Assembly: GCF_000252165.1 (NCBI RefSeq)
Contig: NZ_BAET01000012.1
Span: forward strand, 1 to 64,000
Source: Glaciecola punicea ACAM 611
GTDB taxonomy: Bacteria; Pseudomonadota; Gammaproteobacteria; Enterobacterales; Alteromonadaceae
Direction: 5' to 3'
Length of the DNA: 64,000 nt
Below the pieces are notes generated by a model, which saw only the letters and a program-made list of their open reading frames with translations, made no database searches and was not told the DNA's origin. The translations under genes and the position numbers were made by a program. Shown here one piece after another: positions 46,159 through 56,599 of this stretch. Position 1 is the first letter of the stretch, and every line of letters begins with the position of its first letter.

Positions 46159-47520
46159 ATTATTTTAACTGCAAAACCCCATGCGCGCGTCCTTTATCTA
46201 GCATTTCCACTTATTTTGGCAAACGTTACCACCCCCATATTGGGCCTAGTAGATACCGCTATTTTAGGACGAATGGACGACGTCACAATAATGGCAGGCG
46301 CGGCAATAGGCAGTCTCATTATTACGCAGCTGTATTGGGTATGCGGGTTTATGAAAATGTCGATCACTGGTTTAAGCGCTCAGTCGATCAATAAAAACCC
46401 GATTGATAGCTGCAAAGTTTTGTTACAGGGAATCTTACTCGCGCTCGGACTGGCTGTCGCAATATTAGTGAGTCAAACCTTGGTGGTTAAAGGGGGTTTA
46501 TATTTTGCACAAGCTAACGATGCACTCAAAATTAACGTTGAAGCCTATTTTTATACTCGCGTGTGGGGGGCACCGGCAACGTTAATCAATATGGTATTGA
46601 TTGGCTGGCTAATAGGCCAGCAAAAAACCAAGTACGTGCTGATTCTGCAGGTTATTATAAATTTAGCAAACATACTGCTAAGTCTGACATTCGTGTACGG
46701 CCTAGGGTTTGGGGTAAAAGGCGTTGCAGCGGCAACCGTCTGTGCAGAATACCTAATGATGTTTATTGGGTTTTTCATGGTTCACAAATACCTCCTAAAC
46801 CACAAATATTTTCGCCTTTTTTCTATCTCTGGACAGTCTAGATTGAAACTTATGCTGGTTAGGTCTTGGTTTACGTTTACGCAACTAAAGCAGATCCTGT
46901 CCTTAAATAGCCACATGTTCGTGCGTAATCTCATTCTGCAGTTTACCCTTGCTTTTATCACCTTGAAGGGGGCTCAATACGGTGCGCAGGCTGCTGCTGT
47001 GAACGCCATCATTATGCAGTTTTTTGCTCTAATAGCCTTGGGCTTGGACGGGGTAGCAAATGCGGTCGAGGCATTAATAGGAGAGGCAAAAGCTCAAAAG
47101 AATAAAGCTCAGCTTAATTTGTATGTGAACGTTGGGCTTATTTGGTCATCTTTTTTTGCGATTGTATATTCGTTACTTTTTTACTTTCTAGACAGTCTGA
47201 TTGTTAACTTACTTACCCACCATCAAGAGGTGGTGAGCCTCATGGCAGACTATGCATTTATTGTAATACTAATTCCGCTGCTGTCTCATTGGTGCTATTT
47301 GTTTGATGGTGTATTTGTAGGCTTGAGTTTAGGAAAGCCGATGCGCGACAGTATGTTTATAAGTACCATAGTGGGTTTTTTACCTACATGGTGGTGGTGG
47401 CAGGACAGTGGCAATATGTCGCTTTGGTATGCGATGTTGGTATTTCTTAGTTTTAGGGGTATCTTGTTGGGTGGCTATTACGCTTATTTGTACACACAAA
47501 AGCCTGAATATTTACTATAA
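46159..47520 (+). CDS. MATE-family efflux transporter (DinF-like)
   Basis: A 12-helix multidrug/Na+ antiporter of the MATE family, DinF branch. Family-typical N-terminus HARVLYLAFPLILANVTTPILGLVDTAILGRM needs translation from at least 46180, yet no ATG, GTG or TTG lies in frame between the TAA at 46141 and a TTG at 46216, which would cut into helix 1. AGGA at 46146-46149 points to an ATT at 46159 as start, a rare but known initiator. The rest (GLDGVANAVEALIGEA, FDGVFVGLSLGKPMRDSM) is intact. One CTGGACAGTCTAG and one CTAGACAGTCTGA copy lie inside. Confidence 0.85.
   Translation: MILTAKPHARVLYLAFPLILANVTTPILGLVDTAILGRMDDVTIMAGAAIGSLIITQLYWVCGFMKMSITGLSAQSINKNPIDSCKVLLQGILLALGLAVAILVSQTLVVKGGLYFAQANDALKINVEAYFYTRVWGAPATLINMVLIGWLIGQQKTKYVLILQVIINLANILLSLTFVYGLGFGVKGVAAATVCAEYLMMFIGFFMVHKYLLNHKYFRLFSISGQSRLKLMLVRSWFTFTQLKQILSLNSHMFVRNLILQFTLAFITLKGAQYGAQAAAVNAIIMQFFALIALGLDGVANAVEALIGEAKAQKNKAQLNLYVNVGLIWSSFFAIVYSLLFYFLDSLIVNLLTHHQEVVSLMADYAFIVILIPLLSHWCYLFDGVFVGLSLGKPMRDSMFISTIVGFLPTWWWWQDSGNMSLWYAMLVFLSFRGILLGGYYAYLYTQKPEYLL
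46829..46841 (+). repeat. Dispersed motif copy 3
   Basis: CTGGACAGTCTAG, inside the MATE gene, coding SGQSR. Confidence 0.75.
47188..47200 (+). repeat. Dispersed motif copy 4
   Basis: CTAGACAGTCTGA, again in the MATE gene but in another frame, coding LDSL. Confidence 0.75.
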
Positions 47521-47546
47521 AAAAAGCGAGAAAAATCTCGCTTTTT
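47521..47546. terminator. Bidirectional intrinsic terminator
   Basis: AAAAAGCGAG (47521-47530), six-base loop, CTCGCTTTTT (47537-47546), placed between the convergent MATE and nfuA genes. T-runs on both strands. Confidence 0.93.
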
Positions 47547-47563
47547 GAAGTTCTGGTTATTTC

Positions 47564-48142
47564 TTAGTAGTATGAATGCTCACCGGCTTCATGCTCTGTG
47601 GCATCTTTCACACTGGTTATTTCACCTTTGAACTGCTCTAGCATTTGTTTTTCAATACCGTCTTTCAAGGTTACATCAACCATGGAACACCCATTACAGC
47701 CGCCGCCAAATTGAAGTACCGCTGCGCCGTCTTCGGTAACTTCAACTAGCGAAACCTGGCCACCGTGGCTGGCTAGCATAGGGTTTACATCAGACTCAAT
47801 CATGTAGTTAATACGGTCAATAAGGGATGCATCGTCAGCAATTTTGCGCGCTTTTGCGTTTGGTGCTTTCAGCGTTAGCTGTGATCCCATCTGATCGGTC
47901 ACAAAATCAATTTGTGCTTCTTCTAAAAACGGTATGCTCTCTTCATCAACAACAGCGTCAAAACCGTTGAAGTTTAGCCTTAAATCTTGTGGTTCAACCG
48001 CATCCGGTGGGCAGTAAGACACTCCGCACTCAGCTTTAGATGTTCCGGGGTTAATCACAAAAACGCGGATATGCGTCCCAGCTTCTTGTTGTGCTAAAAG
48101 CTTGCCAAAATGTGTTTGGGCAGATTCAGAAATATTTATCAT
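47564..48142 (-). CDS. nfuA: Fe-S biogenesis protein NfuA
   Basis: Start at 48142 ([34 protein letters not shown]) with GAGGTG upstream. The 192-residue protein has the NfuA layout: N-terminal degenerate A-type scaffold domain and C-terminal Nfu domain with the cluster-binding CxxC in [19 protein letters not shown]. It carries 4Fe-4S clusters to target apoproteins, especially under stress. Usually next to comF (gntX); here an M14 peptidase gene lies between. Confidence 0.97.
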   Translation of the reverse strand: MINISESAQTHFGKLLAQQEAGTHIRVFVINPGTSKAECGVSYCPPDAVEPQDLRLNFNGFDAVVDEESIPFLEEAQIDFVTDQMGSQLTLKAPNAKARKIADDASLIDRINYMIESDVNPMLASHGGQVSLVEVTEDGAAVLQFGGGCNGCSMVDVTLKDGIEKQMLEQFKGEITSVKDATEHEAGEHSYY

Positions 48143-48341
48143 GTTCACCTCTATCATGTTTGTGTGAGCATTGTAGCAAATATTACCCGAGTAAAACACT
48201 CAAGTATTAATCATTTTCTAAAATTACAATAAGAAATGTTTATTGTGGCTAAATAAAGATGAAATTATACTTTCGTAAGATTTTAAGCGACAATCAATAT
48301 ATGTTGTTTATTTTAAAATGATTATCTACAAGAGAGCCCAC

Positions 48342-50906
48342 ATGTTGAAAAGTTTTTTCAGACTTGCCATTCGTTCAATAATACTATTTGCTGTTTCATT
48401 TCAAATTTTTGCGACTACGCAATTAAGTGATTTACAGTACTTACCTCAAGACCAAAATTATGACGCCGATATTCCGCTGCCAGCAGATGTGTTGGGCTAT
48501 CCTGTTGGTACCTGGCACGTTAGGCATGACCAATTAGTGCGTTATATGGAGCTGCTAGCTGAAAAGTCTGACAGGATCACGTTGACCGAGACAGGCCGAA
48601 CCCATGAGCAGCGGCCGCTAGTGTTGTTGACCATAACATCACCCGAAAATCATGAAAATATTGATACCTTAAAAGCAACGCACATAGACAGCATTGCAAA
48701 CGGAACAGCGAAAGAGCCTGACGCGCCGCTAATTATTTATATGGGATACAGTGTGCATGGAAATGAGCCATCGGGGAGCAATGCGGCTTTACTTATTGCC
48801 TATCATTTAGCGGCTTCAAATAGTCCTGAGGTAGACAAATTATTAAGTGAAAATGTTATTTTGCTCGACCCTGCTTTAAACCCTGATGGACTGGCTAGAT
48901 TTGCGCAGTGGGCCAATATGCACAAGGGCCAAAACCTGGCGTCAGATCCTATGCATAGAGAACACATTGAGCATTGGCCGTCGGGTCGAACTAATCATTA
49001 TTGGTTTGATCTAAATAGAGATTGGTTATTACTTACTCACCCTGAATCGCAAGCGCGTATTGAGCAATTTCATAAATGGCGCCCGCATATTCTGACTGAT
49101 TTTCACGAAATGGGCACGAACAGTACGTACTTTTTTCAGCCTGGTGTTCCTTCGCGAAAAAATCCTTGGACGCCGTCACAAAATGTGACTTTAACGGCCG
49201 CACTGGGGGAGTTTCACGCAAAAGCATTAGACGCAGACAAACAACTGTATTACACGGAGGAAAGTTTTGATGACTTTTATTATGGTAAAGGGTCTACATA
49301 TCCGGATGCTCATGGCAGTATTGGTATCTTATTTGAACAAGCCAGTAGTCGAGGGCATTTACAAGAATCTATGAATGGTCTATTGAGTTTTCCGCGCACC
49401 ATACAAAATCAGATTACCACGACTATTTCGACCTTCGATGGCGCAGTGGCAAATAAAGCTGCCATTTTAGCTTATCAAAAGCAATTTTATAGGGATACTC
49501 GAAAGCTGATAAACGACGATGAACTAAGTGGTTTTTTAGTGAGCCAAGGCGCAGATGAGTCACGTTTCGAGCGTATGGTTGATATATTAAAGTCGCATAA
49601 AATAGAGCTGAAGTTAGTGACACAAGACATCGAAGTGGATGATTTTACCTACCGTGCTAACAATGCTATTTTTGTTCCATTGGCGCAAAATCAGTATCGT
49701 TTAATTCAATCTTTGTTTAGTGAGCGTCAGCGCTTTACTGACAACACCTTTTATGATGTTTCAAATTGGAATATTGGTCTGGCGTTTAACTTACCTTATG
49801 CGGCGATAAAGCCATCGTTAAGCCGTAAATTGAAGCTTGCCGATTGGCAGTCTCCACAGCCTAAAAAAGTGAATATAGTTGAAAATGAATATGCCTACGT
49901 GTTTGAGTGGTTTGATCATCAAGCGCCTACTATGCTGCAGAGCTTGCTAGAGCATGATGTACAAGTGAGAGCCGCAGGTGCAAATTTCACTGCAAAAACT
50001 CCACGCGGTGAGATAGCCTTTAGTAAAGGGGCAATCGTTATACCGGCAGCTTTACAACAGCCAGACACCTTAGCCTCATTGCTTAATGGCTATGCTAAAC
50101 AATATAATATTGAGGTGCACACGATTACGTCAGGCCTAACCACGACAGGAATTGATTTGGGTTCTCCTCAGCTTGCAAAAGTAGAAAAACCTGAGGTGTT
50201 ATTGATTGGTGGAAAGGGCACTTCTAGCAATGAGGTAGGTGAAATATGGCACTATCTTGACACGAGCTTAGGCGTACCGGTGACCATTTGGGACTTATCT
50301 GATCTTGGCAGCAGAAGTGTTGAAAGATATTCACATATTATCTTTGCATCAGGTCGCTACGATGACTTGAGTGATTCGTTGACTAAGAGATTGGAGACGT
50401 GGATAACCGAAGGCGGCGTACTCATCGGCCAAAAATCGGCAGTGACTTGGTTTGCCAAAAATGATTGGATAAATAATGAAACTGTTTCTAAAGATACCGT
50501 GAACGCGGCATTTTCAACCAAAGCGCTAGCGTTTGGCGATCAAGACGCTTTGGCTGCTAAAAAGTTAGTGGCAGGTGCGGTTTATCAAAGTAATATTGAT
50601 TTATCTCATCCTCTATTTTTTGGATTTGAACGAAACATGCTGCCTCTGTTCAAAACTGACAACATGGTGCTAAACGTTACTGACAACCCTTTTGAAGACA
50701 TTGCAACATATTCAAGCGAGCCTTTAATGGCGGGATACTCAGCCGATGAAATGCAAGCGTTGATCCGCAACACCGCGGCGATTGTCGCCGTTAAGAAAGG
50801 GAGTGGCGTTGTGATTGGATTCGTAGATAATGTGCACTTTAGAGGCTATTGGGATGGTACTAATAAGCTGACGGCGAATGCCTTATATCTGTCGGGCCTA
50901 ATGTAA
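48342..50906 (+). CDS. Secreted M14 zinc carboxypeptidase family protein
   Basis: Start at 48342 (MLKSFFRLAIRS) with AGAGAG upstream; 854 residues with signal peptide. The peptidase domain shows zinc ligands HGNE in YMGYSVHGNEPSGSNAALL and the third His in TDFHEMGTN, with the catalytic Glu likely in GILFEQASSRG. A large C-terminal region with a class I amidotransferase-like fold (HIIFASGRY, ETWITEGGVLIGQ) completes it, as in large secreted M14 proteins of marine bacteria. It is the intact relative of the pseudogene at 17998-19143. Confidence 0.9.
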   Translation: MLKSFFRLAIRSIILFAVSFQIFATTQLSDLQYLPQDQNYDADIPLPADVLGYPVGTWHVRHDQLVRYMELLAEKSDRITLTETGRTHEQRPLVLLTITSPENHENIDTLKATHIDSIANGTAKEPDAPLIIYMGYSVHGNEPSGSNAALLIAYHLAASNSPEVDKLLSENVILLDPALNPDGLARFAQWANMHKGQNLASDPMHREHIEHWPSGRTNHYWFDLNRDWLLLTHPESQARIEQFHKWRPHILTDFHEMGTNSTYFFQPGVPSRKNPWTPSQNVTLTAALGEFHAKALDADKQLYYTEESFDDFYYGKGSTYPDAHGSIGILFEQASSRGHLQESMNGLLSFPRTIQNQITTTISTFDGAVANKAAILAYQKQFYRDTRKLINDDELSGFLVSQGADESRFERMVDILKSHKIELKLVTQDIEVDDFTYRANNAIFVPLAQNQYRLIQSLFSERQRFTDNTFYDVSNWNIGLAFNLPYAAIKPSLSRKLKLADWQSPQPKKVNIVENEYAYVFEWFDHQAPTMLQSLLEHDVQVRAAGANFTAKTPRGEIAFSKGAIVIPAALQQPDTLASLLNGYAKQYNIEVHTITSGLTTTGIDLGSPQLAKVEKPEVLLIGGKGTSSNEVGEIWHYLDTSLGVPVTIWDLSDLGSRSVERYSHIIFASGRYDDLSDSLTKRLETWITEGGVLIGQKSAVTWFAKNDWINNETVSKDTVNAAFSTKALAFGDQDALAAKKLVAGAVYQSNIDLSHPLFFGFERNMLPLFKTDNMVLNVTDNPFEDIATYSSEPLMAGYSADEMQALIRNTAAIVAVKKGSGVVIGFVDNVHFRGYWDGTNKLTANALYLSGLM

Positions 50907-50917
50907 AATAAACGTCG

Positions 50918-51625
50918 CTAGCCGAGAGTGGCGGCCACACACCACACACTAACGCTAATATCTGGGTAAGCCTGCTGTATTGTTGCACAGGCTTCATTCA
51001 CCGTTGCTCCCGTGGTAATAACGTCATCGACAATGGCAATTGATCCTACGTCTAATGGTCGGTGAATAGCAAACGCTTGGCGGATATTAAGTTGGCGGTC
51101 TGCACGGTCAAGCGTTGATTGTTGATGGGTGTATTTTATTCTTTTTAGGCCGTCTATGCTCCTTATATTAAAGTGACTCGCCAGCGCACATGATAGCAGT
51201 CTGGATTGATTGTACTGTCTTTTTACATGACGTCTGTTAGCTAGTGGGATAGGCACCAAGGCTTCTGGTATAGAATGTTGCATCCTCATTCTAGGGCCTA
51301 AATAAGCAGTAAAAAGTTCTCCTAGCACCTGCGCGGCTAATGGTTTGCTAGAGAATTTTAGCTGATTAATTAGGCCTTTCAGCACTCCGCTATATTCTCC
51401 TAATGCAATTAACGATTCATAAGCAGCAGGCACTAAGTTGTCATAAACCGGCGGATAGTCTAATAAATTGTGTCCCGGCGCTGGGAACAGAGGTAATTTA
51501 GTTTCATGAAGACAACATTTGCACACTAATAGCAAGCTAGTTTGATGACAAAGAAAGCAACATCTATTGCCAATTGCATCTGATACCGCTTTAATTAGTT
51601 GTTTTAAAAGCTTATGTTTATTCAT
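50918..51625 (-). CDS. comF: ComF family protein
   Basis: A 235-residue protein with an N-terminal zinc ribbon (CCFLC...CKCC) and a C-terminal phosphoribosyltransferase domain: PIPLANRRHVKRQYNQS and the PRPP loop IAIVDDVITTGATVNEA. ComF/GntX proteins are needed for natural transformation in several bacteria, a fit with comM elsewhere in the window. Its stop faces the M14 gene with 11 bases between. Confidence 0.92.
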   Translation of the reverse strand: MNKHKLLKQLIKAVSDAIGNRCCFLCHQTSLLLVCKCCLHETKLPLFPAPGHNLLDYPPVYDNLVPAAYESLIALGEYSGVLKGLINQLKFSSKPLAAQVLGELFTAYLGPRMRMQHSIPEALVPIPLANRRHVKRQYNQSRLLSCALASHFNIRSIDGLKRIKYTHQQSTLDRADRQLNIRQAFAIHRPLDVGSIAIVDDVITTGATVNEACATIQQAYPDISVSVWCVAATLG

Positions 51626-51931
51626 TTTGATCTGTTATTTTTTGTGCCATTTACAGTAGGAGTTGCTGCTTCTAAAAGGTCATCTTCACTATGTAAAAAG
51701 TGTATCACTAAAATTGTTAAGTGAGAGCTGTTCGGGAGTATGGTTTGAGTAAGCAAAATAACTTGAATATAGTGTTCACGTATAGGTAGGTGTAAATAGG
51801 GGTATTTGGTCTGGCGCTATGGAGTGTTGCGAGTCTAAATTTAAAGCTAAAGCGCAGGCTTATGAAGCAATCAGCGCTTATCGGACGAGGTTTAGCGTGT
51901 CCATAAGCGCCTCACTATTACTTCCTGAGTG
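51626..51931. other. Non-coding gap with one imperfect hairpin
   Basis: Between the comF start and the tex stop (both minus strand). It must contain the comF promoter. GCGCTTATCGGAC (51874-51886) pairs with GTCCATAAGCGC (51899-51910) with a one-base bulge, close to the tex 3' end. No T-run follows, so it is at best a weak terminator or a message-end stabiliser for tex. No gene seen; the frame running through it on the plus strand is antisense to tex. Confidence 0.5.
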
Positions 51932-54277
51932 CTATTTTTTAGCCTTAGCAAAGGCGTCAGCAAATGCATTTCCCATCATCGCATTGTTTACCGGCACGGA
52001 TTTTTGCGATGCGTGGCCTCTCGATGAAGAAGGGGCTCCACTTTTCTTGGCGCTAGGCTTGTCATGCTTTGCTTGCGGTCTTTCATTCTTGCTTGAAGAG
52101 GCTGTGTGTGCAGGCTCATCCAATCTCATTGTTAACGATATGCGTTTGCGGCTTATATCAAACTCTGTCACTTTTACCTTAACAATATCCCCAGTTTTAA
52201 CGACTTCGCGCGGGTCTTTTATGAACTTGCTAGTAATCGCCGATATATGTACTAGTCCGTCTTGATGTACACCTATATCGACAAAAGCACCAAAGTTAGC
52301 AACATTACTGACCACACCTTCTAGTACCATGCCAATTTCTAAATCATTCATTGTAGAAACTGATTCGTTGAACTTGGCGGTTTTAAATTCGGGACGAGGA
52401 TCACGGCCAGGCTTTTCTAATTCTGAAATGATGTCAGTAATAGTGGGTAGCCCGAATGCTGGTGTTACAAACTCCTTTGGATCAAGGTGTTGCAATAGGG
52501 TTTTGTTACCTAGTACGTCATTAACCGCGCCGCCAGTTTTTGCAATAATGGTAGTCACTATTTCGTAGGCCTCTGGATGCACGGCTGATTTATCCAGCGG
52601 ATTTTTACCGTTCATAACGCGCAAAAAACCAGCTGCCTGCTCATAAGCCTTAGGCCCTAAGCGGGCAACTTTCTTAAGCGAACTGCGATCGGTAAATGCC
52701 CCATTGGTATCTCTAAAATATACGATATTATTTGCTAGTGTCTTATTTAAACCTGATACATGCGCTAGCAGGGCAGGCGAAGCGGTGTTTAAATCCACGC
52801 CAACCGCGTTCACACAATCTTCTATTACGGTATCAAGCGATGTGGCAAGCTTACTTTGATTAACATCATGCTGATACTGTCCAACGCCAATTGCTTTGGG
52901 CTCAATTTTAACCAGCTCGGCCAATGGATCTTGTAAACGTCTGGCAATGGAGACCGCGCCGCGAATAGATACATTCAGGTCCGGCAGCTCGTTAGACGCT
53001 AGTTCTGAGGCCGAGTACACCGACGCGCCGGCTTCACTCACGACTAGTTTTTGCAAAGCTAAATCAGGATTTGCTTTCATCATTTCGCCTACCAGTTTGT
53101 CGGTCTCGCGCGAGCCGGTGCCATTTCCAATGCTAACTAACTCAACTTTATGCTGCTTGCAGATATTGGCTAAGGTGCGCAAAGATTTGTCCCATTGATT
53201 TTGAGGCTGATGAGGGAATATTGTCGCGCTTGACAATACTTTGCCAGTTGCGTCTAACACAGCTGTCTTAACGCCGGTCCTTAAGCCAGGATCAAGGCCT
53301 AAGGTGACCTTTGGTCCCGCAGGAGCTGCCATGAGTAAATCTTGCAGATTTTTAGCAAAAACGTCAATTGCTTCGCTTTCTGACTTTTCGCGCAATTGAG
53401 CGAATAATTCGGTTTCCATATACTGACTAATTTTAACACGCCATGTCCACACAACGGCAAGCTTAAGCCATTCATCTCGTGCGCTTTGAGTATGGCAGTC
53501 TAAATTAAGCGTATGTAATATTATACGTTCGCATGCCTCGCCTTTGTTCTCGGGATTGGCAGGTTCACTGTCCAAAGTAACCTGAAGCATGCCCTCATTG
53601 CGACCTCTAAATATTGCCAATGCACGATGTGAAGGTACTAGGCTGAGTTTTTCTGAAAAATTAAAGTAATCTCTAAATTTTTCACCCTGTTTTTCCTTGC
53701 CAGGTACTACTTTGCTGGTGAAGTGAGCATGTTGCAATAAATACTGACGAACTTTCATTAATACAGAAGCATTTTCAGCAAACTCCTCCATTAAAATAAA
53801 CTTGGCGCCGTCTAATGCTGCTTTTATATCTTCGATACCTTTGCTGTTGTCGACATAATTGGTTGCACACGCCTGCGGATCAGCGTCTTTGTTGGTTAGG
53901 AGAATGTTTGCTAGTGGCGCTAAGCCAGCCTCAATCGCAATTTGACCCTTGGTGCGCCTGCGAGGCTTAAACGGTAAATATAAATCCTCCAGTTCAGTTT
54001 TATTTTCTACCGAGTTTATTTTACCTGCAAGCGCGTCGCTAAGCTTTCCTTGTTCACTAATGGATCTTAAAATAACCGCGCGGCGGGCTTCTAACTCACG
54101 CAAATAACCAAGGCGCTGTTCGAGCTTTCTGAGTTGAATATCGTCTAAACCTTGCGTAATTTCTTTGCGATAGCGGGCTATAAATGGCACGGTGGCGCCG
54201 TCGTCTAGTAAGGTCACTGCCGCTTTAATTTGGCCTGATGTGGCGCCAAGCTCTGCTGCAATTTTTTCAATAATCAT
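51932..54277 (-). CDS. tex: Transcription accessory protein Tex
   Basis: A 781-residue nucleic-acid-binding protein with the full Tex layout: N-terminal helix-turn-helix region ([38 protein letters not shown]), YqgF-like RNase H fold ([19 protein letters not shown]), helix-hairpin-helix domains ([19 protein letters not shown]) and a C-terminal S1 domain ([25 protein letters not shown]). It ends in a basic Ser/Lys-rich tail. Binds RNA and affects transcription and stress fitness. Tex and greB are commonly neighbours. Confidence 0.97.
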   Translation of the reverse strand: MIIEKIAAELGATSGQIKAAVTLLDDGATVPFIARYRKEITQGLDDIQLRKLEQRLGYLRELEARRAVILRSISEQGKLSDALAGKINSVENKTELEDLYLPFKPRRRTKGQIAIEAGLAPLANILLTNKDADPQACATNYVDNSKGIEDIKAALDGAKFILMEEFAENASVLMKVRQYLLQHAHFTSKVVPGKEKQGEKFRDYFNFSEKLSLVPSHRALAIFRGRNEGMLQVTLDSEPANPENKGEACERIILHTLNLDCHTQSARDEWLKLAVVWTWRVKISQYMETELFAQLREKSESEAIDVFAKNLQDLLMAAPAGPKVTLGLDPGLRTGVKTAVLDATGKVLSSATIFPHQPQNQWDKSLRTLANICKQHKVELVSIGNGTGSRETDKLVGEMMKANPDLALQKLVVSEAGASVYSASELASNELPDLNVSIRGAVSIARRLQDPLAELVKIEPKAIGVGQYQHDVNQSKLATSLDTVIEDCVNAVGVDLNTASPALLAHVSGLNKTLANNIVYFRDTNGAFTDRSSLKKVARLGPKAYEQAAGFLRVMNGKNPLDKSAVHPEAYEIVTTIIAKTGGAVNDVLGNKTLLQHLDPKEFVTPAFGLPTITDIISELEKPGRDPRPEFKTAKFNESVSTMNDLEIGMVLEGVVSNVANFGAFVDIGVHQDGLVHISAITSKFIKDPREVVKTGDIVKVKVTEFDISRKRISLTMRLDEPAHTASSSKNERPQAKHDKPSAKKSGAPSSSRGHASQKSVPVNNAMMGNAFADAFAKAKK

Positions 54278-54409
54278 TCAATAAAATCCAATAAAGACAT
54301 GTAGGGTTAGGATGCAGTTGCAAGGGGCAACACTAGGACGAGTACTTGATTACGTGATCAATTTCTTCACCGTAATTATAGCGATAGATGACATACTTAG
54401 CATGTAGTT

Positions 54410-54886
54410 TCATGTTTTTGTATACCATATTTTTAATATTTTCCACTGCGATGTGCTTACCGGAGTTTTCACGACTGCACAGTCGCCTTCTTCTTTTTTC
54501 AATAGTGCTCTTGCCATGGGAGAGTCGATAGAAATAGCGTCCTTTTTACCAAAAATCTCATCATATCCTACGATCTGAAAAGATTTCACTGCGCCGTTTT
54601 CATCCTCAACTTTTACCCACGCGCCAAAAAACACACGCCCTTCTTGCTGCGGTGAGTAAGCTACCACCGTAGAGTTTTCCAAGGTTTTGCGCAAATAGCG
54701 CACGCGACGGTCAATTTCACGCAGTCGCTTTTTATTATACTGATAGTCTGCGTTTTCGCTGCGGTCGCCTAAACTGGCTGCCCATGTCACTTTTTTAGTC
54801 ACCGCTGGTCTCTCGGTTCGCCATAAGTGGTCAAGCTCAGCGTTAAGTTGTATGAGACCATTACTGGTTAGAAGCGGTGTCCTCAT
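54410..54886 (-). CDS. greB: Transcript cleavage factor GreB
   Basis: A 158-residue elongation factor that rescues backtracked RNA polymerase. The N-terminal coiled coil carries the acidic tip in SLGDRSENADYQYNKKRLREIDRRVRYL; the C-terminal FKBP-like domain includes QIVGYDEIFGKKDAISIDSPMARALLKKEEGD. The D-x-x-EN-x-DY tip motif and the length identify GreB rather than GreA. It lies 130 bases upstream of tex. Confidence 0.96.
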   Translation of the reverse strand: MRTPLLTSNGLIQLNAELDHLWRTERPAVTKKVTWAASLGDRSENADYQYNKKRLREIDRRVRYLRKTLENSTVVAYSPQQEGRVFFGAWVKVEDENGAVKSFQIVGYDEIFGKKDAISIDSPMARALLKKEEGDCAVVKTPVSTSQWKILKIWYTKT

Positions 54887-55033
54887 AATCTAGAGTCATT
54901 CATTAAAAGCTGGTGTAATTGAAAAGCGTCTTGATATGTCTGAAGCTGTCTGCATACACAAAATATTAATTACCTTAAGAAAAAATCTTTTACATAGCGC
55001 TATTAATAGCTTGTAGGCTTGCGCATACAAAAA

Positions 55034-55067
55034 CCAAAAAAAGCGCAGTATGTAAGCTACTGCGCTT
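55034..55067 (-). terminator. Intrinsic terminator for the FKBP gene
   Basis: On the minus strand a 10-bp stem (55058-55067 with 55041-55050, core AAGCGCAGTA), seven-base loop, then a T-rich tract (seven T including part of the stem end). About 45 bases past the gene's stop. Confidence 0.88.
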
Positions 55068-55111
55068 AATATAAGGTCAATGTCACGCTGATCCGCGTTT
55101 ACTTAATGAGT

Positions 55112-55846
55112 CTAATCAGTGAAAGGCGCTATTGCGAGTAATTCAACGTCAAAGATCAATGTAGAGTTAGCCGGAATTGCGCCTGTTGCGCGCTGACCGT
55201 ATGCTAATTCACTTGGAATATAAAAGCGATACTTACTGCCTACTTCCATTAACTGCACGCCTTCTGTCCACCCTGGGATCACGCGGTTAAGCGGGAATTC
55301 TGCGGGCTCGCCTCTATTAACTGACGAGTCAAATACGGTGCCGTCAACTAATGTGCCATGGTAATGAACGCGCACGGTATCTCCAGCCTTAGGATTAGCG
55401 CCTTCAGCTTCGGTAAGGACTTCATATTGTAGGCCAGAATCAGTTGTAACCACTTCTTCGCGCTTAGCATTTTCAACTAGATAGTTTTTGCCTGCCTCAA
55501 TAAGAGCGGCTTGCTCTGTTTGTTCCGCTGCTTGAAATTTCATAGCAAAAGCCTGAACATAAGCGTCTATTTCTTCATCACTGTACTGAGAGTTTCCGTT
55601 AAATCCATCGGTAAAACCAGCTAGAAGCGCGGCTTTATCGCTTTGTAAACCAAGTTCATCTTGAACAGCAACTTGTTCTTGTGCATATATACCCATACGA
55701 GCGCCAAGTGCATACGACTCTTGGCCAACTTCGGTGGTATAAGTTGTCAATGTATCATTGGCTTCTTGTTGTGCTGCATTGTCGTTGCTACATGCAGACA
55801 GCGCCAATGTAGTAGCGATTATTAGTGTAAGTGGTGCCTTCTTCAT
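55112..55846 (-). CDS. FKBP-type peptidyl-prolyl isomerase lipoprotein (FkpA/Mip-like)
   Basis: A 244-residue envelope protein. Signal peptide with lipobox LSAC (Cys19), N-terminal helical dimerisation domain (EVGQESYALGARMG; FTDGFNG), then the FKBP domain at about 140-240: GDTVRVHYHGTLVDGTVFDSSVNRGEPAEFPLNRVIPGWTEGVQLMEVGSKYRFYIPSELAYG. It folds or protects periplasmic proteins. It has a GGAG ribosome site and is divergent from slyX, as fkpA is in many relatives. Confidence 0.93.
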   Translation of the reverse strand: MKKAPLTLIIATTLALSACSNDNAAQQEANDTLTTYTTEVGQESYALGARMGIYAQEQVAVQDELGLQSDKAALLAGFTDGFNGNSQYSDEEIDAYVQAFAMKFQAAEQTEQAALIEAGKNYLVENAKREEVVTTDSGLQYEVLTEAEGANPKAGDTVRVHYHGTLVDGTVFDSSVNRGEPAEFPLNRVIPGWTEGVQLMEVGSKYRFYIPSELAYGQRATGAIPANSTLIFDVELLAIAPFTD

Positions 55847-56354
55847 TAATTATCTCCTAACATATAAAAGGTATGCTTTATGGTGTTTTTATTTATTCAT
55901 GGTTTATACTAAGCTATATGTTAATGTTCTTCAAAGCAAAGTGAAACCCTTGTCAGTAAATAGACCGCATTTATTTTTGTTTTTATAGCACTCGCGCTAC
56001 TTTTAGGCATCTGCACGATACCCGATACCCGATACGACCCCTATAAGCCGTACGAATCTATCCTTAAGTAGCGTACATGCGGCTGATATCGATTTTAAAA
56101 AGCAACTTGCGGTTGTTTCTGAGGTGAGTGGGAAGGCAAAAGTGTATGACTTGCGTTCAAATACACAGTTAGATTTATAGCGTCATCAGAGCGTGGGACT
56201 CAATTTAGTCGCCAGCGTGAAGTTTTAAAAAGACGGTGATTATGATGGTAGCACAACGGTATCAATAGCAAGCAACGGCAATTTTGAAAAATGGGCAGTT
56301 GATAACTAATCATAGGCGCCAAATTTATACATAAGGGTATGAGGTAAACAAGCA
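55847..56354. other. 508-base gap, possibly containing a decayed ORF
   Basis: Upstream of the FKBP gene and slyX. It must contain their promoters. A three-fold tandem CGATACC lies at 56016-56036. On the plus strand from about 56079 a frame reads VHAADIDFKKQLAVVSEVSGKAKVYD then meets a TAG, and further short pieces follow in other frames; this looks like a degraded coding stretch, but I cannot name its family. Confidence 0.35.
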
Positions 56355-56573
56355 ATGACAAACAATTCAATGAAAGATGCATTAGAATCACTTGAGATTA
56401 AACTTGCATATCAAGAAGATACTATTGAAATGTTAAACCTAACGATTATTCAGCAGCAAGATAAAATCAACAAAATAGAAGAAGTCCTGCGTAAAATGGC
56501 GGATAAGATCAAGTCAATGCCTTCATCTGAAGGGCACATCAATGAACAAGTAGAACTTCCCCCGCATTACTAA
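56355..56573 (+). CDS. slyX: SlyX family protein
   Basis: A 72-residue coiled-coil protein: LESLEIKLAYQEDTIEMLNLTIIQQQDKINKIEEVLRKMADKIK, ending in the family-typical ELPPHY. Function unknown; slyX sits beside fkpA/slyD and yhe genes in many gammaproteobacteria, as here. Confidence 0.93.
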   Translation: MTNNSMKDALESLEIKLAYQEDTIEMLNLTIIQQQDKINKIEEVLRKMADKIKSMPSSEGHINEQVELPPHY

Positions 56574-56599
56574 TATAGATGTTACTCTTTATGTGTAGG

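Noticed and set aside
51819-52265. Plus-strand frame of 148 codons starting in the comF/tex gap
   Set aside because: It runs antisense to the 3' end of tex, which has a clear domain match; the product is Cys/Leu-rich with no family resemblance.
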